A DNA stretch of 64,000 bases, from the NCBI RefSeq assembly GCF_014904755.1, contig NZ_JACZFQ010000104.1, positions 62,001 to 126,000 on the forward strand, in the 5' to 3' direction. The notes beneath the pieces were generated by a model that did not search any database, had not been told where the DNA came from, and saw only the letters and a program-made list of their open reading frames with translations. Numbering within the stretch: position 1 is the first letter of the stretch; each line of letters opens with the position of its first letter. Both the position numbers and the translations under genes were made by a program. The DNA comes from Neoluteolibacter marinus (lineage in GTDB: Bacteria; Verrucomicrobiota; Verrucomicrobiia; Verrucomicrobiales; Akkermansiaceae). Below, in pieces: positions 30,080 through 36,424 of this stretch.

Positions 30080-30113
30080 GGCCCGTCGGCACCCGATGCC
30101 GGCGGGCCGTTTT
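30080..30113 (+). terminator. Rho-independent terminator of the beta-strand-repeat gene
   Basis: Eleven-base arms GGCCCGTCGGC (30080-30090) and GCCGGCGGGCC (30098-30108), paired throughout with one G-T wobble, a 7-base loop, then GTTTT. It starts 16 bases after the stop codon. Confidence 0.75.
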
Positions 30114-30255
30114 GCGTCTTGGGCATGGGTTCGCTTGCTGCCGGCGAAGTTCCGCCACCCGTTGGCTCGGCGTTTCTCCCAAGCGTGGGATGGAGAATCA
30201 CCGGGCGTGGATCCTTGCCAGCAAGCCGCTGCGAGGCTGGAGGGATTGAAAAAGA

Positions 30256-30332
30256 TGGCACACCCGACTGGATTCGAACCAGTGACCATCCGCTTAGAAG
30301 GCGGGTGCTCTATCCAACTGAGCTACGGGTGC
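30256..30332 (-). tRNA. tRNA-Arg (anticodon TCT)
   Basis: On the minus strand the sequence begins GCACCCGTAGCTCAGTTGGA, has the anticodon loop CTTCTAA, the T arm GGTTCGAATCC and an encoded CCA end. All arms pair; the outermost anticodon-stem pair (27-43) is C-A and the first acceptor pair is G-U. It reads AGA/AGG codons. It lies 264 bases from the left end of the cassette array. Confidence 0.97.
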
Positions 30333-30596
30333 AGGGATTGATTGGAGGTGAGTTGCCGAGGTCTGGTTGAGGAATCCTGCTCGGATTCAGGTTCCTCAGC
30401 GCCCGGGCAATTACTACCTGAGTGCGAAAGCGGGTGGGAAGAAAATCCGGTTCGGGTTGGAAACAGTTCGGCTCACAACGGCGGGACGTTGATCGTGGGG
30501 CCGTAGATCTGCAGTGGTTTTTGATGAGCCTGAGGGCGTGAAGTTGATTGGGGATGCCCTTGGTCCAGTTGTCGGGGTTTCGAGGCGATCTCAAAG
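30333..30596. other. Region between tRNA-Arg and the cassette array; no supported gene
   Basis: No convincing coding sequence. It should contain the tRNA promoter and the left flank (attI-like site or degraded attC) of the array, but no integrase gene and no clear paired arms were found. Confidence 0.4.
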
Positions 30597-30616
30597 GTTC
30601 TCCTCACTTGCACGGC

Positions 30617-30826
30617 ATGAACGAGCTCGTCTCCATCCCCATCGGCTGGATCCTGTCCTGCATCGGCGGGCTTGGCGCCATCATCGCCACCCTGGCGGGG
30701 ATCATCTACTCGTCCCTGAATGCCCGGCTGGCGGCGCAGGACCGGATCATCGAGCGGCTCCAAGGGGACATCGACCGCATGTCGAAGGGCTGCGGTGTGA
30801 AGGAGTGCCTGTGGCGGGAGAGGTGA
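30617..30826 (+). CDS. Small membrane-anchored coiled-coil protein (cassette 1)
   Basis: 69 residues from the ATG that lies 13 bases after the simple site GTTCTCC. Residues about 7-31 (IGWILSCIGGLGAIIATLAG) form one membrane span; a charged helix follows (NARLAAQDRIIERLQGDIDR) and then a short tail with two Cys (KGCGVKECLW). The layout resembles small phage or plasmid membrane proteins, but I cannot name a family. It shares the first cassette with the gene at 30978, which is unusual because most cassettes hold one gene. Confidence 0.65.
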   Translation: MNELVSIPIGWILSCIGGLGAIIATLAGIIYSSLNARLAAQDRIIERLQGDIDRMSKGCGVKECLWRER

Positions 30827-30977
30827 GGGGGGCTGCCGGGACGTTTCGCCAGGTCATTTCCACTCGTTCCATTCCTGAAGGCTTCCTGATCTTTTGGAAC
30901 TCGAAAGCAGGCGTAACAGCTTCTCTCACCTTTGCGGATGATCCTCAGAGTCTTACAAGCTTTCACCGTCAAGACAG

Positions 30978-31481
30978 GTGGAAAGGATCGCGGATCTCGT
31001 TGACAGCCACTCCCTTGCGATCCAGCCTCCCGGTAAAACAGCCGTTGGCATATCGGATCTCGCCGATATGCTCACCGGGTTAACAAACACTGTTCTCCAG
31101 AAAATGGCCCGTTACATCCGCTTTATCGTGCGATCGGACCATCAAAGCAGGACTCGTTGCACTGGAGTGGTTGCCAGCCTGCGAATTCTTGGTGAGGAAG
31201 GCCGCTTGCCCGACTACCACGTCGAATATTCGCAACAGCTCTTCGCGAAGCTTAATGCGGGTCTTCCGTGTCCTCCATTTGGAGAACGCCGATGGAGTAC
31301 GGATTGCGTCTCGTGGTTCAAGGATACAGCACCCGCTCAGGAGTGGATTTCAGTCTTTCGTGACCTCATTGCTATCCTCGAAGACTCGGACATCGACGTC
31401 GGGACACTCGTGACAGATCGGCCGGGGATGATTGTCTACGAGGATGATTTCCAGGTCGTTGCGCAAAGCCAAAAATACTAG
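30978..31481 (+). CDS. Unknown protein of cassette 1
   Basis: 167 residues. The only start available is a GTG, since an in-frame stop lies 39 bases upstream; the true N-terminus may have been lost. The sequence is soluble-looking with well-kept patterns (PPFGERRWSTDCVSWFKDT, then a helix DLIAILEDSDIDV and the end VVYEDDFQVVAQSQKY). No signal peptide, no membrane span and no motif I recognise. The stop codon TAG shares its last base with the attC simple site GGAGAAC, so gene and recombination site abut exactly, as in integron cassettes. Confidence 0.65.
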   Translation: MERIADLVDSHSLAIQPPGKTAVGISDLADMLTGLTNTVLQKMARYIRFIVRSDHQSRTRCTGVVASLRILGEEGRLPDYHVEYSQQLFAKLNAGLPCPPFGERRWSTDCVSWFKDTAPAQEWISVFRDLIAILEDSDIDVGTLVTDRPGMIVYEDDFQVVAQSQKY

Positions 31482-31612
31482 GAGAACAAGCCGCTGGTGG
31501 ACGACCCCTATCAGCGGCTTTGTTGCGTTCTTGCCGCCAGCTTCGGGAGCTGATTGATTGCTCGCAGCTTCTCCGGTGGGTTACCGGGGTCGCCACAGCT
31601 TTTACGTTCGAC
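31481..31612 (+). repeat. attC-like site 1
   Basis: 132 bases from GGAGAAC (31481-31487) to GTTCGAC (31606-31612). The arms GCTGGTGGACGACCCC (31493-31508) and GGGGTCGCCACAGC (31586-31599) pair over 14 base pairs with two unpaired bases (G and A) in the left arm, like the extrahelical bases that orient integrase on attC. The inner loop is 77 bases. Confidence 0.8.
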
Positions 31613-31622
31613 CAAAGAATAC

Positions 31623-32345
31623 ATGATCGGTAGACGCCAATTCCTTGAATTGCTCAGCGGGTTGGTGGGCCAGTCCTTCCTCGACGGTGGGCCTTCCCGA
31701 TTCGTGAAGGACGAGCGGTTTGTCAGCGTTGATCTTGGGCTGACTTTCTGCAAGCCGTCAGGATGGATCTTCATTGCCCCTGAGCAGTTGGCGAGAGAGG
31801 CGGAGGACATTGGTAGGGCTCGTGGACGATCCGCCCTTTCCCCGTCGGTGATGAACATCTCCAAGGAGCCATGGGGCGGCACCCCGAAGCGATTCACCCC
31901 GGGGATCAATGTTTGGTCCTACGATGACTCGAGATTCGACTCACTCGATTCGATGGTCGACGCGACGCTTTGCTCCCATGGATTCTACCAGGATTTCCGC
32001 GTTACTGCTGATCCGAAGCCAACGACGATTGGTGGCTGCGCCTCTTTTGATTTTGTGACTGAGTTCACCTTCGACACAGTCGGCATCGATCGCCCGACAG
32101 ATGTCCGTGATCGGTTCATTTGCATCAGGCACGGTCGACGCTTTCTCCAGATCGCTCTGTGCGACTCCCCATCGACGGGGAAGGCCGAGGACGCCGCCTT
32201 CAAATCATTCTTGAGTTCGCTAGTCATCGCTGAACCAACGCAAAATGTCGAACAAGGCAGCGCTGGACAACCCGCTACCCGTTCCGAGTCGGATCCGGAG
32301 GGTGGCGACAAACCTCAACCAGAATCGGAGGTGCGCTCCCGGTAG
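31623..32345 (+). CDS. Unknown exported-looking protein (cassette 2)
   Basis: 240 residues from the ATG 10 bases after the simple site GTTCGAC. The N-terminus MIGRRQFLELLSGLVGQS has twin Arg before a hydrophobic stretch and may be a Tat-type or weak signal. The central part (LGLTFCKPSGWIFIAPEQ) resembles proteins whose first strand precedes a Lys-Pro-x-Gly-Trp turn, as in PsbP/DUF1795-like folds; this is a guess. The last 33 or so residues are translated from attC site 2 (Gln/Ser/Pro/Glu-rich), so the natural C-terminus probably changed when the cassette was inserted. Function unknown. Confidence 0.7.
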   Translation: MIGRRQFLELLSGLVGQSFLDGGPSRFVKDERFVSVDLGLTFCKPSGWIFIAPEQLAREAEDIGRARGRSALSPSVMNISKEPWGGTPKRFTPGINVWSYDDSRFDSLDSMVDATLCSHGFYQDFRVTADPKPTTIGGCASFDFVTEFTFDTVGIDRPTDVRDRFICIRHGRRFLQIALCDSPSTGKAEDAAFKSFLSSLVIAEPTQNVEQGSAGQPATRSESDPEGGDKPQPESEVRSR

Positions 32346-32371
32346 CGGATGTGTGGACTTCGACGTTGGGC
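32247..32371 (+). repeat. attC-like site 2
   Basis: 125 bases from GTCGAAC (32247-32253) to GTTGGGC (32365-32371). The clearest stem is CCGCTACC (32272-32279) with GGTAGCGG (32341-32348), extended outward by a bulged, imperfect stem. The preceding gene reads into the site. Confidence 0.72.
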
Positions 32372-32380
32372 CGAGAAAAG

Positions 32381-33034
32381 ATGCGTCTATTCGTTGCAGC
32401 TCTAATCTGCCTGGTCACGGGGTGTGAGCAGCATCCTGTGTCGACCGAGGCTATTGCCGATGAGGGCAACTTGATCGCTCTAGCCCTTGTTGAGATTTCA
32501 CCGTCAGATGCCCGCAAGTTCGTAGTCCTGGGGAGCACCCGGTGCTCATGGCTAGACGCGGCTCTTTCAGAGGATCAGGGCCATGATCCGTTTGCTCCTG
32601 CTGCCAATCCCGATGAAGAGCCGGAAGCGCGGGCACGGCGTCTACTCGCGGATCTGTTGGACAGCGTTGGTGAGCACGTCGATGACTCGCTCGTTCGTCG
32701 ATTCGTTGACCTTAATCTCGTCGAGCATGACCTGAGCAGCATCAGGTTTCCCCAAGACGTTCAGGTCACACTCGCAGATTGGGAAGAATTGGACCGACTC
32801 GCACCACCGGATCCAGCGGACGCTGAGACTGAGTGGCGGAGGTTTCAGGCCGCACACCCAGATTCTTACGGCTTCACGGTTTTTTCCCGGTTGGTTCTCT
32901 CGGACGACGAGACGGTTGCCGTACTTCATTACAGCCAAGTTTCGGGGCACCTCGCAGGCGGTTCTGGCTTCCTCGTCTTTCGAAGGGTTGGGGACCACTG
33001 GGTGAGTCGGTCGATCCCCGTTGGTGTCTCGTAA
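32381..33034 (+). CDS. Probable lipoprotein (cassette 3)
   Basis: 217 residues from the ATG that lies 9 bases after GTTGGGC; this start gives a short lipoprotein signal MRLFVAALICLVTGC with the lipobox LVTGC. The mature part is acidic with a long helix (about 85-110) and ends in strands around VAVLHYSQVSGHLAGGSGFL. No enzyme motif was seen. Base and codon choice is visibly less GC-rich than in the flanking chromosome. Function unknown; it would sit in the membrane facing the periplasm. Confidence 0.75.
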   Translation: MRLFVAALICLVTGCEQHPVSTEAIADEGNLIALALVEISPSDARKFVVLGSTRCSWLDAALSEDQGHDPFAPAANPDEEPEARARRLLADLLDSVGEHVDDSLVRRFVDLNLVEHDLSSIRFPQDVQVTLADWEELDRLAPPDPADAETEWRRFQAAHPDSYGFTVFSRLVLSDDETVAVLHYSQVSGHLAGGSGFLVFRRVGDHWVSRSIPVGVS

Positions 33035-33041
33035 CAAATGA

Positions 33042-33168
33042 GCCCAACAAGATGTGGGAGATCGACGCTTCATCGCCGCCTTGTTGCGTTCCGCTGCGTG
33101 GGTTCGTAGCGCATTCCTTTTTCCGACGTGCGGCCTTGAGTTCGTGCGTCTCCACTGAGACGTTCCGC
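33042..33168 (+). repeat. attC-like site 3
   Basis: 127 bases from GCCCAAC (33042-33048) to GTTCCGC (33162-33168). The left arm GTGGGAGATCG (33054-33064) pairs with CGTCTCCAC (33147-33155) over 9 base pairs with two bulged bases (G and T) on the left side. It begins 8 bases after the stop of the upstream gene. Confidence 0.8.
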
Positions 33169-33178
33169 AAGAATCCTA

Positions 33179-33808
33179 ATGACCAATCGAGCGCACATAT
33201 TGGCTTGTCTCCTTGCGGCCTGTTTCGCGAATAGCGGCTGCATGCTCTTGGTCCTTGGTCCCGCGATGGCGCTACCATCGACTCGGGTCACGTTTGCGCA
33301 GCGAATCCCAATCACTTCGGATCAGCTGCGTGCCGATCAGGCGAAGCTCATGGGAGAGATCGTGGCGGTTCGGGGTAAGATCACGGCTGTGACTGATGAT
33401 TCGTATGTGATCGATGGCGACATCGAAACGAGCATCCGAGGAGTGAATTGGCCCCTCCGGACCGGCGACCGGGTGGCCGTCCAGGGATACCTGAGGCACT
33501 CAGGACGCCCATACGCACGATTCGAGCTGAAGCACCCCTTCCTGTCGGGTTCGCCACGAAGAACCGCTCGCGAAGTTCACGACAACCTCGATGCGTACAA
33601 GCTTCAATCCGTAACGGTTGTCGGGCAAGTGACCGCGAGTGATAGTGATCACGTCATCCTTGATGAGTGCCTTGTGCTGGAGAATTTCTCCAAGTTTGAT
33701 CCCATGCCGTCGGTGGGCGACACCGTGATTTACTCCGGGCAGGTGCTTGCACCGCGGTTTGGGAAGAGCCTCCCGCGCATCGATCTTCCAAGCCGGGTCG
33801 AAGAATAG
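33179..33808 (+). CDS. Probable lipoprotein with two OB-like halves (cassette 4)
   Basis: 209 residues from the ATG 10 bases after GTTCCGC. The signal is MTNRAHILACLLAACFANSGC with a possible lipobox ANSGC. After about residue 50 there are two similar beta units: GEIVAVRGKITAVTDDSYVI with WPLRTGDRVAVQGYLR, and SVTVVGQVTASDSDHVILDE with VGDTVIYSGQVL. Each reads like the first strands of an OB-fold (tRNA_anti/BOF type). No catalytic residues stand out. Function unknown. It is followed after 9 bases by the last, damaged attC half. Confidence 0.75.
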   Translation: MTNRAHILACLLAACFANSGCMLLVLGPAMALPSTRVTFAQRIPITSDQLRADQAKLMGEIVAVRGKITAVTDDSYVIDGDIETSIRGVNWPLRTGDRVAVQGYLRHSGRPYARFELKHPFLSGSPRRTAREVHDNLDAYKLQSVTVVGQVTASDSDHVILDECLVLENFSKFDPMPSVGDTVIYSGQVLAPRFGKSLPRIDLPSRVEE

Positions 33809-33817
33809 AGAATCCAA

Positions 33818-33928
33818 GCTGAACAGGATGCTGCGCTGACCAGCCCGCTGCACGCTTCGAACTGAAGCTGGTTCGGGAAGGCCAGGACCGAGAGGCAAAG
33901 GAAATCGGGGAATCGCTTTGGGCTCGTC
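33818..33928 (+). repeat. Degenerate attC-like site 4 (right end of array)
   Basis: It starts with GCTGAAC (33818-33824), which matches the left site of its own cassette (GTTCCGC) at 6 of 7 positions. GACCAGCCC (33838-33846) can pair with GGGCTCGTC (33920-33928) with one mismatch, but no GTTNNNN site follows, so the right half seems lost or unused. Confidence 0.45.
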
Positions 33929-33969
33929 CCGGCCACCATCACGGGATTACTTCACTCACCTTCACACCG

Positions 33970-34410
33970 ATGCCGCCGCGACCGTTCTACCGATGGAAGA
34001 GCTTTTGGTTTGGCCTGCTGGTGCTGGTGTTTCTCGGGTGGGCTTGGTCGGATTCTTACCACGCCTATTCCAGCCTGCATCTCACGAGCCCGATATCAAG
34101 GACTGGTCTCAGCCAAGGGAATGGATCCGTTAGTTTCAGCGTAGGGAAGTTCCCTGGAGGGTGGTGGCATATATCTGCGTATCGCAACCCAATCGGAGCT
34201 CGCCAGAAAGGACGTGTTTTTCCCGCGTGGATGACCCGTGAATGGACCCGAGATCATCGGGGTTACCAGGATCATACATACATTTCCTTCTGGTTTCTCA
34301 TCATTTTCCTCGGTGCCGCTTGGCTTGGTTGGCTCTTTTGGCATGGCTGGCGAATCCGGCGGGCGATGGATTTGCCGGCCCCGGGGACCAATGAGGCGGC
34401 GGGAGGGTGA
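33970..34410 (+). CDS. Small two-span membrane protein of unknown function
   Basis: 146 residues. Hydrophobic segments lie at about 12-27 (FWFGLLVLVFLGWAW) and 105-125 (ISFWFLIIFLGAAWLGWLFW), with a Trp/Gly/Arg-rich extracytoplasmic loop between them. No motif recognised. It lies just right of the cassette array; no intact attC precedes it, so it is more likely a resident chromosomal gene than a fifth cassette. Confidence 0.7.
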   Translation: MPPRPFYRWKSFWFGLLVLVFLGWAWSDSYHAYSSLHLTSPISRTGLSQGNGSVSFSVGKFPGGWWHISAYRNPIGARQKGRVFPAWMTREWTRDHRGYQDHTYISFWFLIIFLGAAWLGWLFWHGWRIRRAMDLPAPGTNEAAGG

Positions 34411-34432
34411 GGTGACTTGGCTGCACTCTCGC

Positions 34433-34768
34433 CCGCATGGCACACGGCTTTGCTCCTGTCGGCTCCTTGCTTCCCCCGCGGCGTGAATCCTTGATCGAGG
34501 CTGCGGGGGCGGCCCCGGCTCCCGGGGCGCCGGCGGGCGGGTGGGGGGATTCCATCAGCGTGCCGCGGGCGCGGGACCGGATGCTCGAGTTCTTCGTGCG
34601 CGAGCAGCTGCCGGGGGATGGAGGCCGCTGCCGGCGCGCTACTACGGCTATCCCTTCGAGGAAGCACTGCAGGACGATCCGGAGGACCGGCTGATGCTGG
34701 ACCCGGAGGGCGGGACGGGCTCGCGGAACTTCGTCGACTTCTCGCCTCCGCTAGCAGTCTTCTTGTTG
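34433..34768 (+). pseudogene. Broken gene fragment with an apparent frameshift
   Basis: One plus-strand frame reads coding-like up to about 34620 (ARDRMLEFFVREQLPGDGG). The message then continues in another frame (LPARYYGYPFEEALQDDPED and on to SRNFVDFSPP) and stops at once after a Pro-rich end. A single-base shift near 34625 would join them. The parent gene is not recognised. Confidence 0.4.
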
Positions 34769-34932
34769 TGAGTGGTTTCCCAATCTGGAACCTTCGCTGC
34801 GTTTCTGATCACGAGGTTCTTCACCCTTTCCCAAGCGATCCTCGCATCCCGGGGTACGTTCCAGGGTAATTCGTCACGAGCCGATTCAAGCAGTCTCGTT
34901 GCTTCGGCATAATTCGGCACCTTGGATGTCAT
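34648..34932 (-). CDS. Possible small protein, overlapping a broken gene
   Basis: 94 residues, beginning 1 base after the stop of the zinc-ribbon gene upstream on the strand, so the two could be one transcript. The first 60 residues (MTSKVPNYAEATRLLESARD, WNVPRDARIAWERVKNLVI) look like a real helical protein. The last 25 are Ser-rich and are probably just antisense of the plus-strand fragment, so the C-terminus has likely been replaced. No function can be given. Confidence 0.42.
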   Translation of the reverse strand: MTSKVPNYAEATRLLESARDELPWNVPRDARIAWERVKNLVIRNAAKVPDWETTHNKKTASGGEKSTKFREPVPPSGSSISRSSGSSCSASSKG

Positions 34933-34933
34933 C

Positions 34934-35287
34934 TCAGTTTGTTGGTGCCTGCCGTGTGGAGTCGGCTCCACATGAAGCGCAGAATGACGCCTGTGGCGAG
35001 CGGAAGAGCTGGCCGCAATCCATGCACTCGCCGCCCCAGTCCGCAAGGCGATGGTGGTAGAGCTTGCCGGGGTCCCTTTCGAGGTAGCCCGTCCATCGTT
35101 CGACCAGCCGGATCGAATCGAAGGGCAAGCGCTCGATCGCTTCATCAAGAGAACCATGGGTTGCCTCCCGGTATGCCTTGATGACGGCAATGTCGGCGTC
35201 GAGAAGCGGGCGGAGCTGTTGCCACTCCGCCTCGGTGAAGAAGGGTGCGCTACGTTTGCACCTCCAGCAGTCGTAGTTGTGGGGCAT
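34934..35287 (-). CDS. Small zinc-ribbon protein of unknown function
   Basis: 117 residues from the ATG giving MPHNYDCWRCKRSAPFFTEA; an ATG 7 codons upstream is also possible. Three Cys pairs are visible: CWRC near the N-terminus, CMDC at about 91 and CASC at about 107. The last two form a likely zinc ribbon. The helical middle (ADIAVIKAYREATHGSLDEA) and the HHRL motif before CMDC are typical of a small conserved cytoplasmic family that I know only as uncharacterised. The next gene on the strand starts after 1 base. Confidence 0.75.
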   Translation of the reverse strand: MPHNYDCWRCKRSAPFFTEAEWQQLRPLLDADIAVIKAYREATHGSLDEAIERLPFDSIRLVERWTGYLERDPGKLYHHRLADWGGECMDCGQLFRSPQASFCASCGADSTRQAPTN

Positions 35288-35377
35288 GGGGGAAGTGAGG
35301 GGCTTCAACGGATGCCGCGCCTTTTGCGGTGTCTGATGGCGGGATTTCGTAGGTGGTTCGTGAGTCGGGAACGAGAT

Positions 35378-35683
35378 TCATGGAAGCAGGTCCCGGTTCC
35401 GATGGAGTAGCATGACGATCAGCCAGAGCCAACCGACGAGGCGCACGATCCGGTCGGCATTGCTTGGCGTCAGCCAGCCCCCGCTCGCGTCGATGGCTTT
35501 TTCCGCCAGCTCTTCCGCGAGCCAGATCAACACGAGGGGAAAGATCAGCCCGGCATGGCCACGGACGCTGAAGCCGGTGCCGTGCGTCATGGCGTACCTC
35601 GCGAGGGATCCCGCCACCAGGGCGAGCGAGGTCATGCGGTGTATCCACAGGAAGCGGGACCGGGCGTAATCTTCTCCATTCAT
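35378..35683 (-). CDS. Small membrane protein of unknown function
   Basis: 101 residues from the ATG giving MNGEDYARSRFLWIHRMTSL. Likely spans are at about 15-32, 42-58 (GLIFPLVLIWLAEEL) and 78-94 (IVRLVGWLWLIVMLLH). The segment LAEELAEKAID is amphipathic. No family recognised. It stands alone between the zinc-ribbon gene and a 288-base region without a supported gene. Confidence 0.68.
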   Translation of the reverse strand: MNGEDYARSRFLWIHRMTSLALVAGSLARYAMTHGTGFSVRGHAGLIFPLVLIWLAEELAEKAIDASGGWLTPSNADRIVRLVGWLWLIVMLLHRNRDLLP

Positions 35684-35971
35684 GACAAGCTGATAAGGTT
35701 CCCGGCGATGCTGGCAGTGGTCGGTTGGAACGGGTGACGGCAATGAGGGCAGGGATTCGAGGGCAGGGGAAGCCCGGACCGCTCGCGGGCCCCGAGGTGG
35801 AAGGGATTACTCGATCTCATGCCGACCGGAAGAAACCTGGAATTCACCGGGGCGATCATTCGCAAGCGGCTTGCTGTCACCTCGACCCGGCGGATGGACC
35901 AGTGGTGCTTTGGGGGATGAGATCAGTAGATTCCGGCTGGTGCCGAGTTCAAAGGACCGCTTGAGTGGGGC
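35684..35971. other. Region without a supported gene
   Basis: Short frames exist on both strands, one with a CPHC motif on the minus strand, but none has a credible start and family pattern. It probably holds divergent promoters for the two small membrane-protein genes on either side. Confidence 0.35.
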
Positions 35972-36424
35972 ATGCAATCATCGGGGCCGCCGCCGTCACC
36001 GCAGGTCATGGAAGACGCGGAACATCTCAAGTTGCTGTCGATCTTTCACTATGTGATGACCGGCTTGTGCGCACTCGGCGGGTTCTTCCCGGGGATCTAC
36101 ATCTTCATGGGCGGATTGATCGTTTCGGGGGCGATGGACCCGGCGAAGGGCTCGCCACCGCCGCCGGGGATCGGCTGGCTGTTCGTCGCCATCGGCGCCG
36201 GCCTGATGCTGTTGATCTGGGGTTTCGCCGTGGCCCAATTCCTGGCAGCCCGATGGATCGGCGAGCGGAAGAACCGCGTCTTTTGCTTCGTGATCGCGGG
36301 TCTGAATTGCGCGCTTTTCCCGCTGGGCACGGCGCTTGGCGTGTTCACCATTCTCGTTTTGCAGCGGGCCAGCGTCGCGGCGCTCTTTGATCGTCCCGAT
36401 TCCGGCGGCTACTTGAACCGGTAG
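35972..36424 (+). CDS. Small membrane protein with three spans
   Basis: 150 residues. The hydrophobic segments are about 28-52 (MTGLCALGGFFPGIYIFMGG), 66-90 (GIGWLFVAIGAGLMLLIWGF) and 105-130 (FVIAGLNCALFPLGTALGV). The N-terminal part (EDAEHLKLLSIFHYVMTGL) matches a layout seen in many uncharacterised membrane proteins whose first helix carries His-Leu-x-Leu-Leu-x-Ile-Phe-His-Tyr. Function unknown. Its last 16 bases overlap the end of the L,D-transpeptidase gene on the other strand. Confidence 0.78.
   Translation: MQSSGPPPSPQVMEDAEHLKLLSIFHYVMTGLCALGGFFPGIYIFMGGLIVSGAMDPAKGSPPPPGIGWLFVAIGAGLMLLIWGFAVAQFLAARWIGERKNRVFCFVIAGLNCALFPLGTALGVFTILVLQRASVAALFDRPDSGGYLNR

Larger units (their letters stand above)
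30597..33824 (+). mobile_element. Integron-like gene-cassette array without an integrase (CALIN)
   Basis: Four consecutive units carry genes in the same direction and are separated by 125-132-base sites. Each unit begins after a 7-base simple site GTTNNNN and ends with NNNNAAC. The left/right pairs are GTTCTCC/GGAGAAC, GTTCGAC/GTCGAAC and GTTGGGC/GCCCAAC (exact reverse complements) and GTTCCGC/GCTGAAC (one mismatch). This is what excision and insertion of integron cassettes at attC sites produces, because both halves belong to one circular cassette. The sites also form imperfect hairpins with bulged bases. The array has lower G+C than the flanks. No intI-like gene is in the window, hence CALIN rather than a complete integron. 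Calling it an integron derivative is inference from site structure. Confidence 0.82.

Noticed and set aside
30256-30332. tRNA-Arg as the attachment site of a genomic island
   Set aside because: The 3' end of the tRNA points away from the cassette array, no direct repeat of the tRNA end was seen, and no tyrosine integrase is nearby. The array is explained by attC sites instead.
30473-30763. Minus-strand frame ending in LQIYGPTINVPPL between the tRNA and the array
   Set aside because: The end looks protein-like but most of the frame is antisense of the small plus-strand gene at 30617 and no start is convincing; it could be a decayed gene end, but this cannot be supported.
33818-34410. The gene at 33970 as a fifth cassette
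   Set aside because: No GTTNNNN simple site lies between the last attC half and its start, and no attC follows it.
35680-35880. Small minus-strand protein with a CPHC motif
   Set aside because: Only one Cys pair, no family pattern around it and an unsupported start; it is kept as part of a gene-free region.
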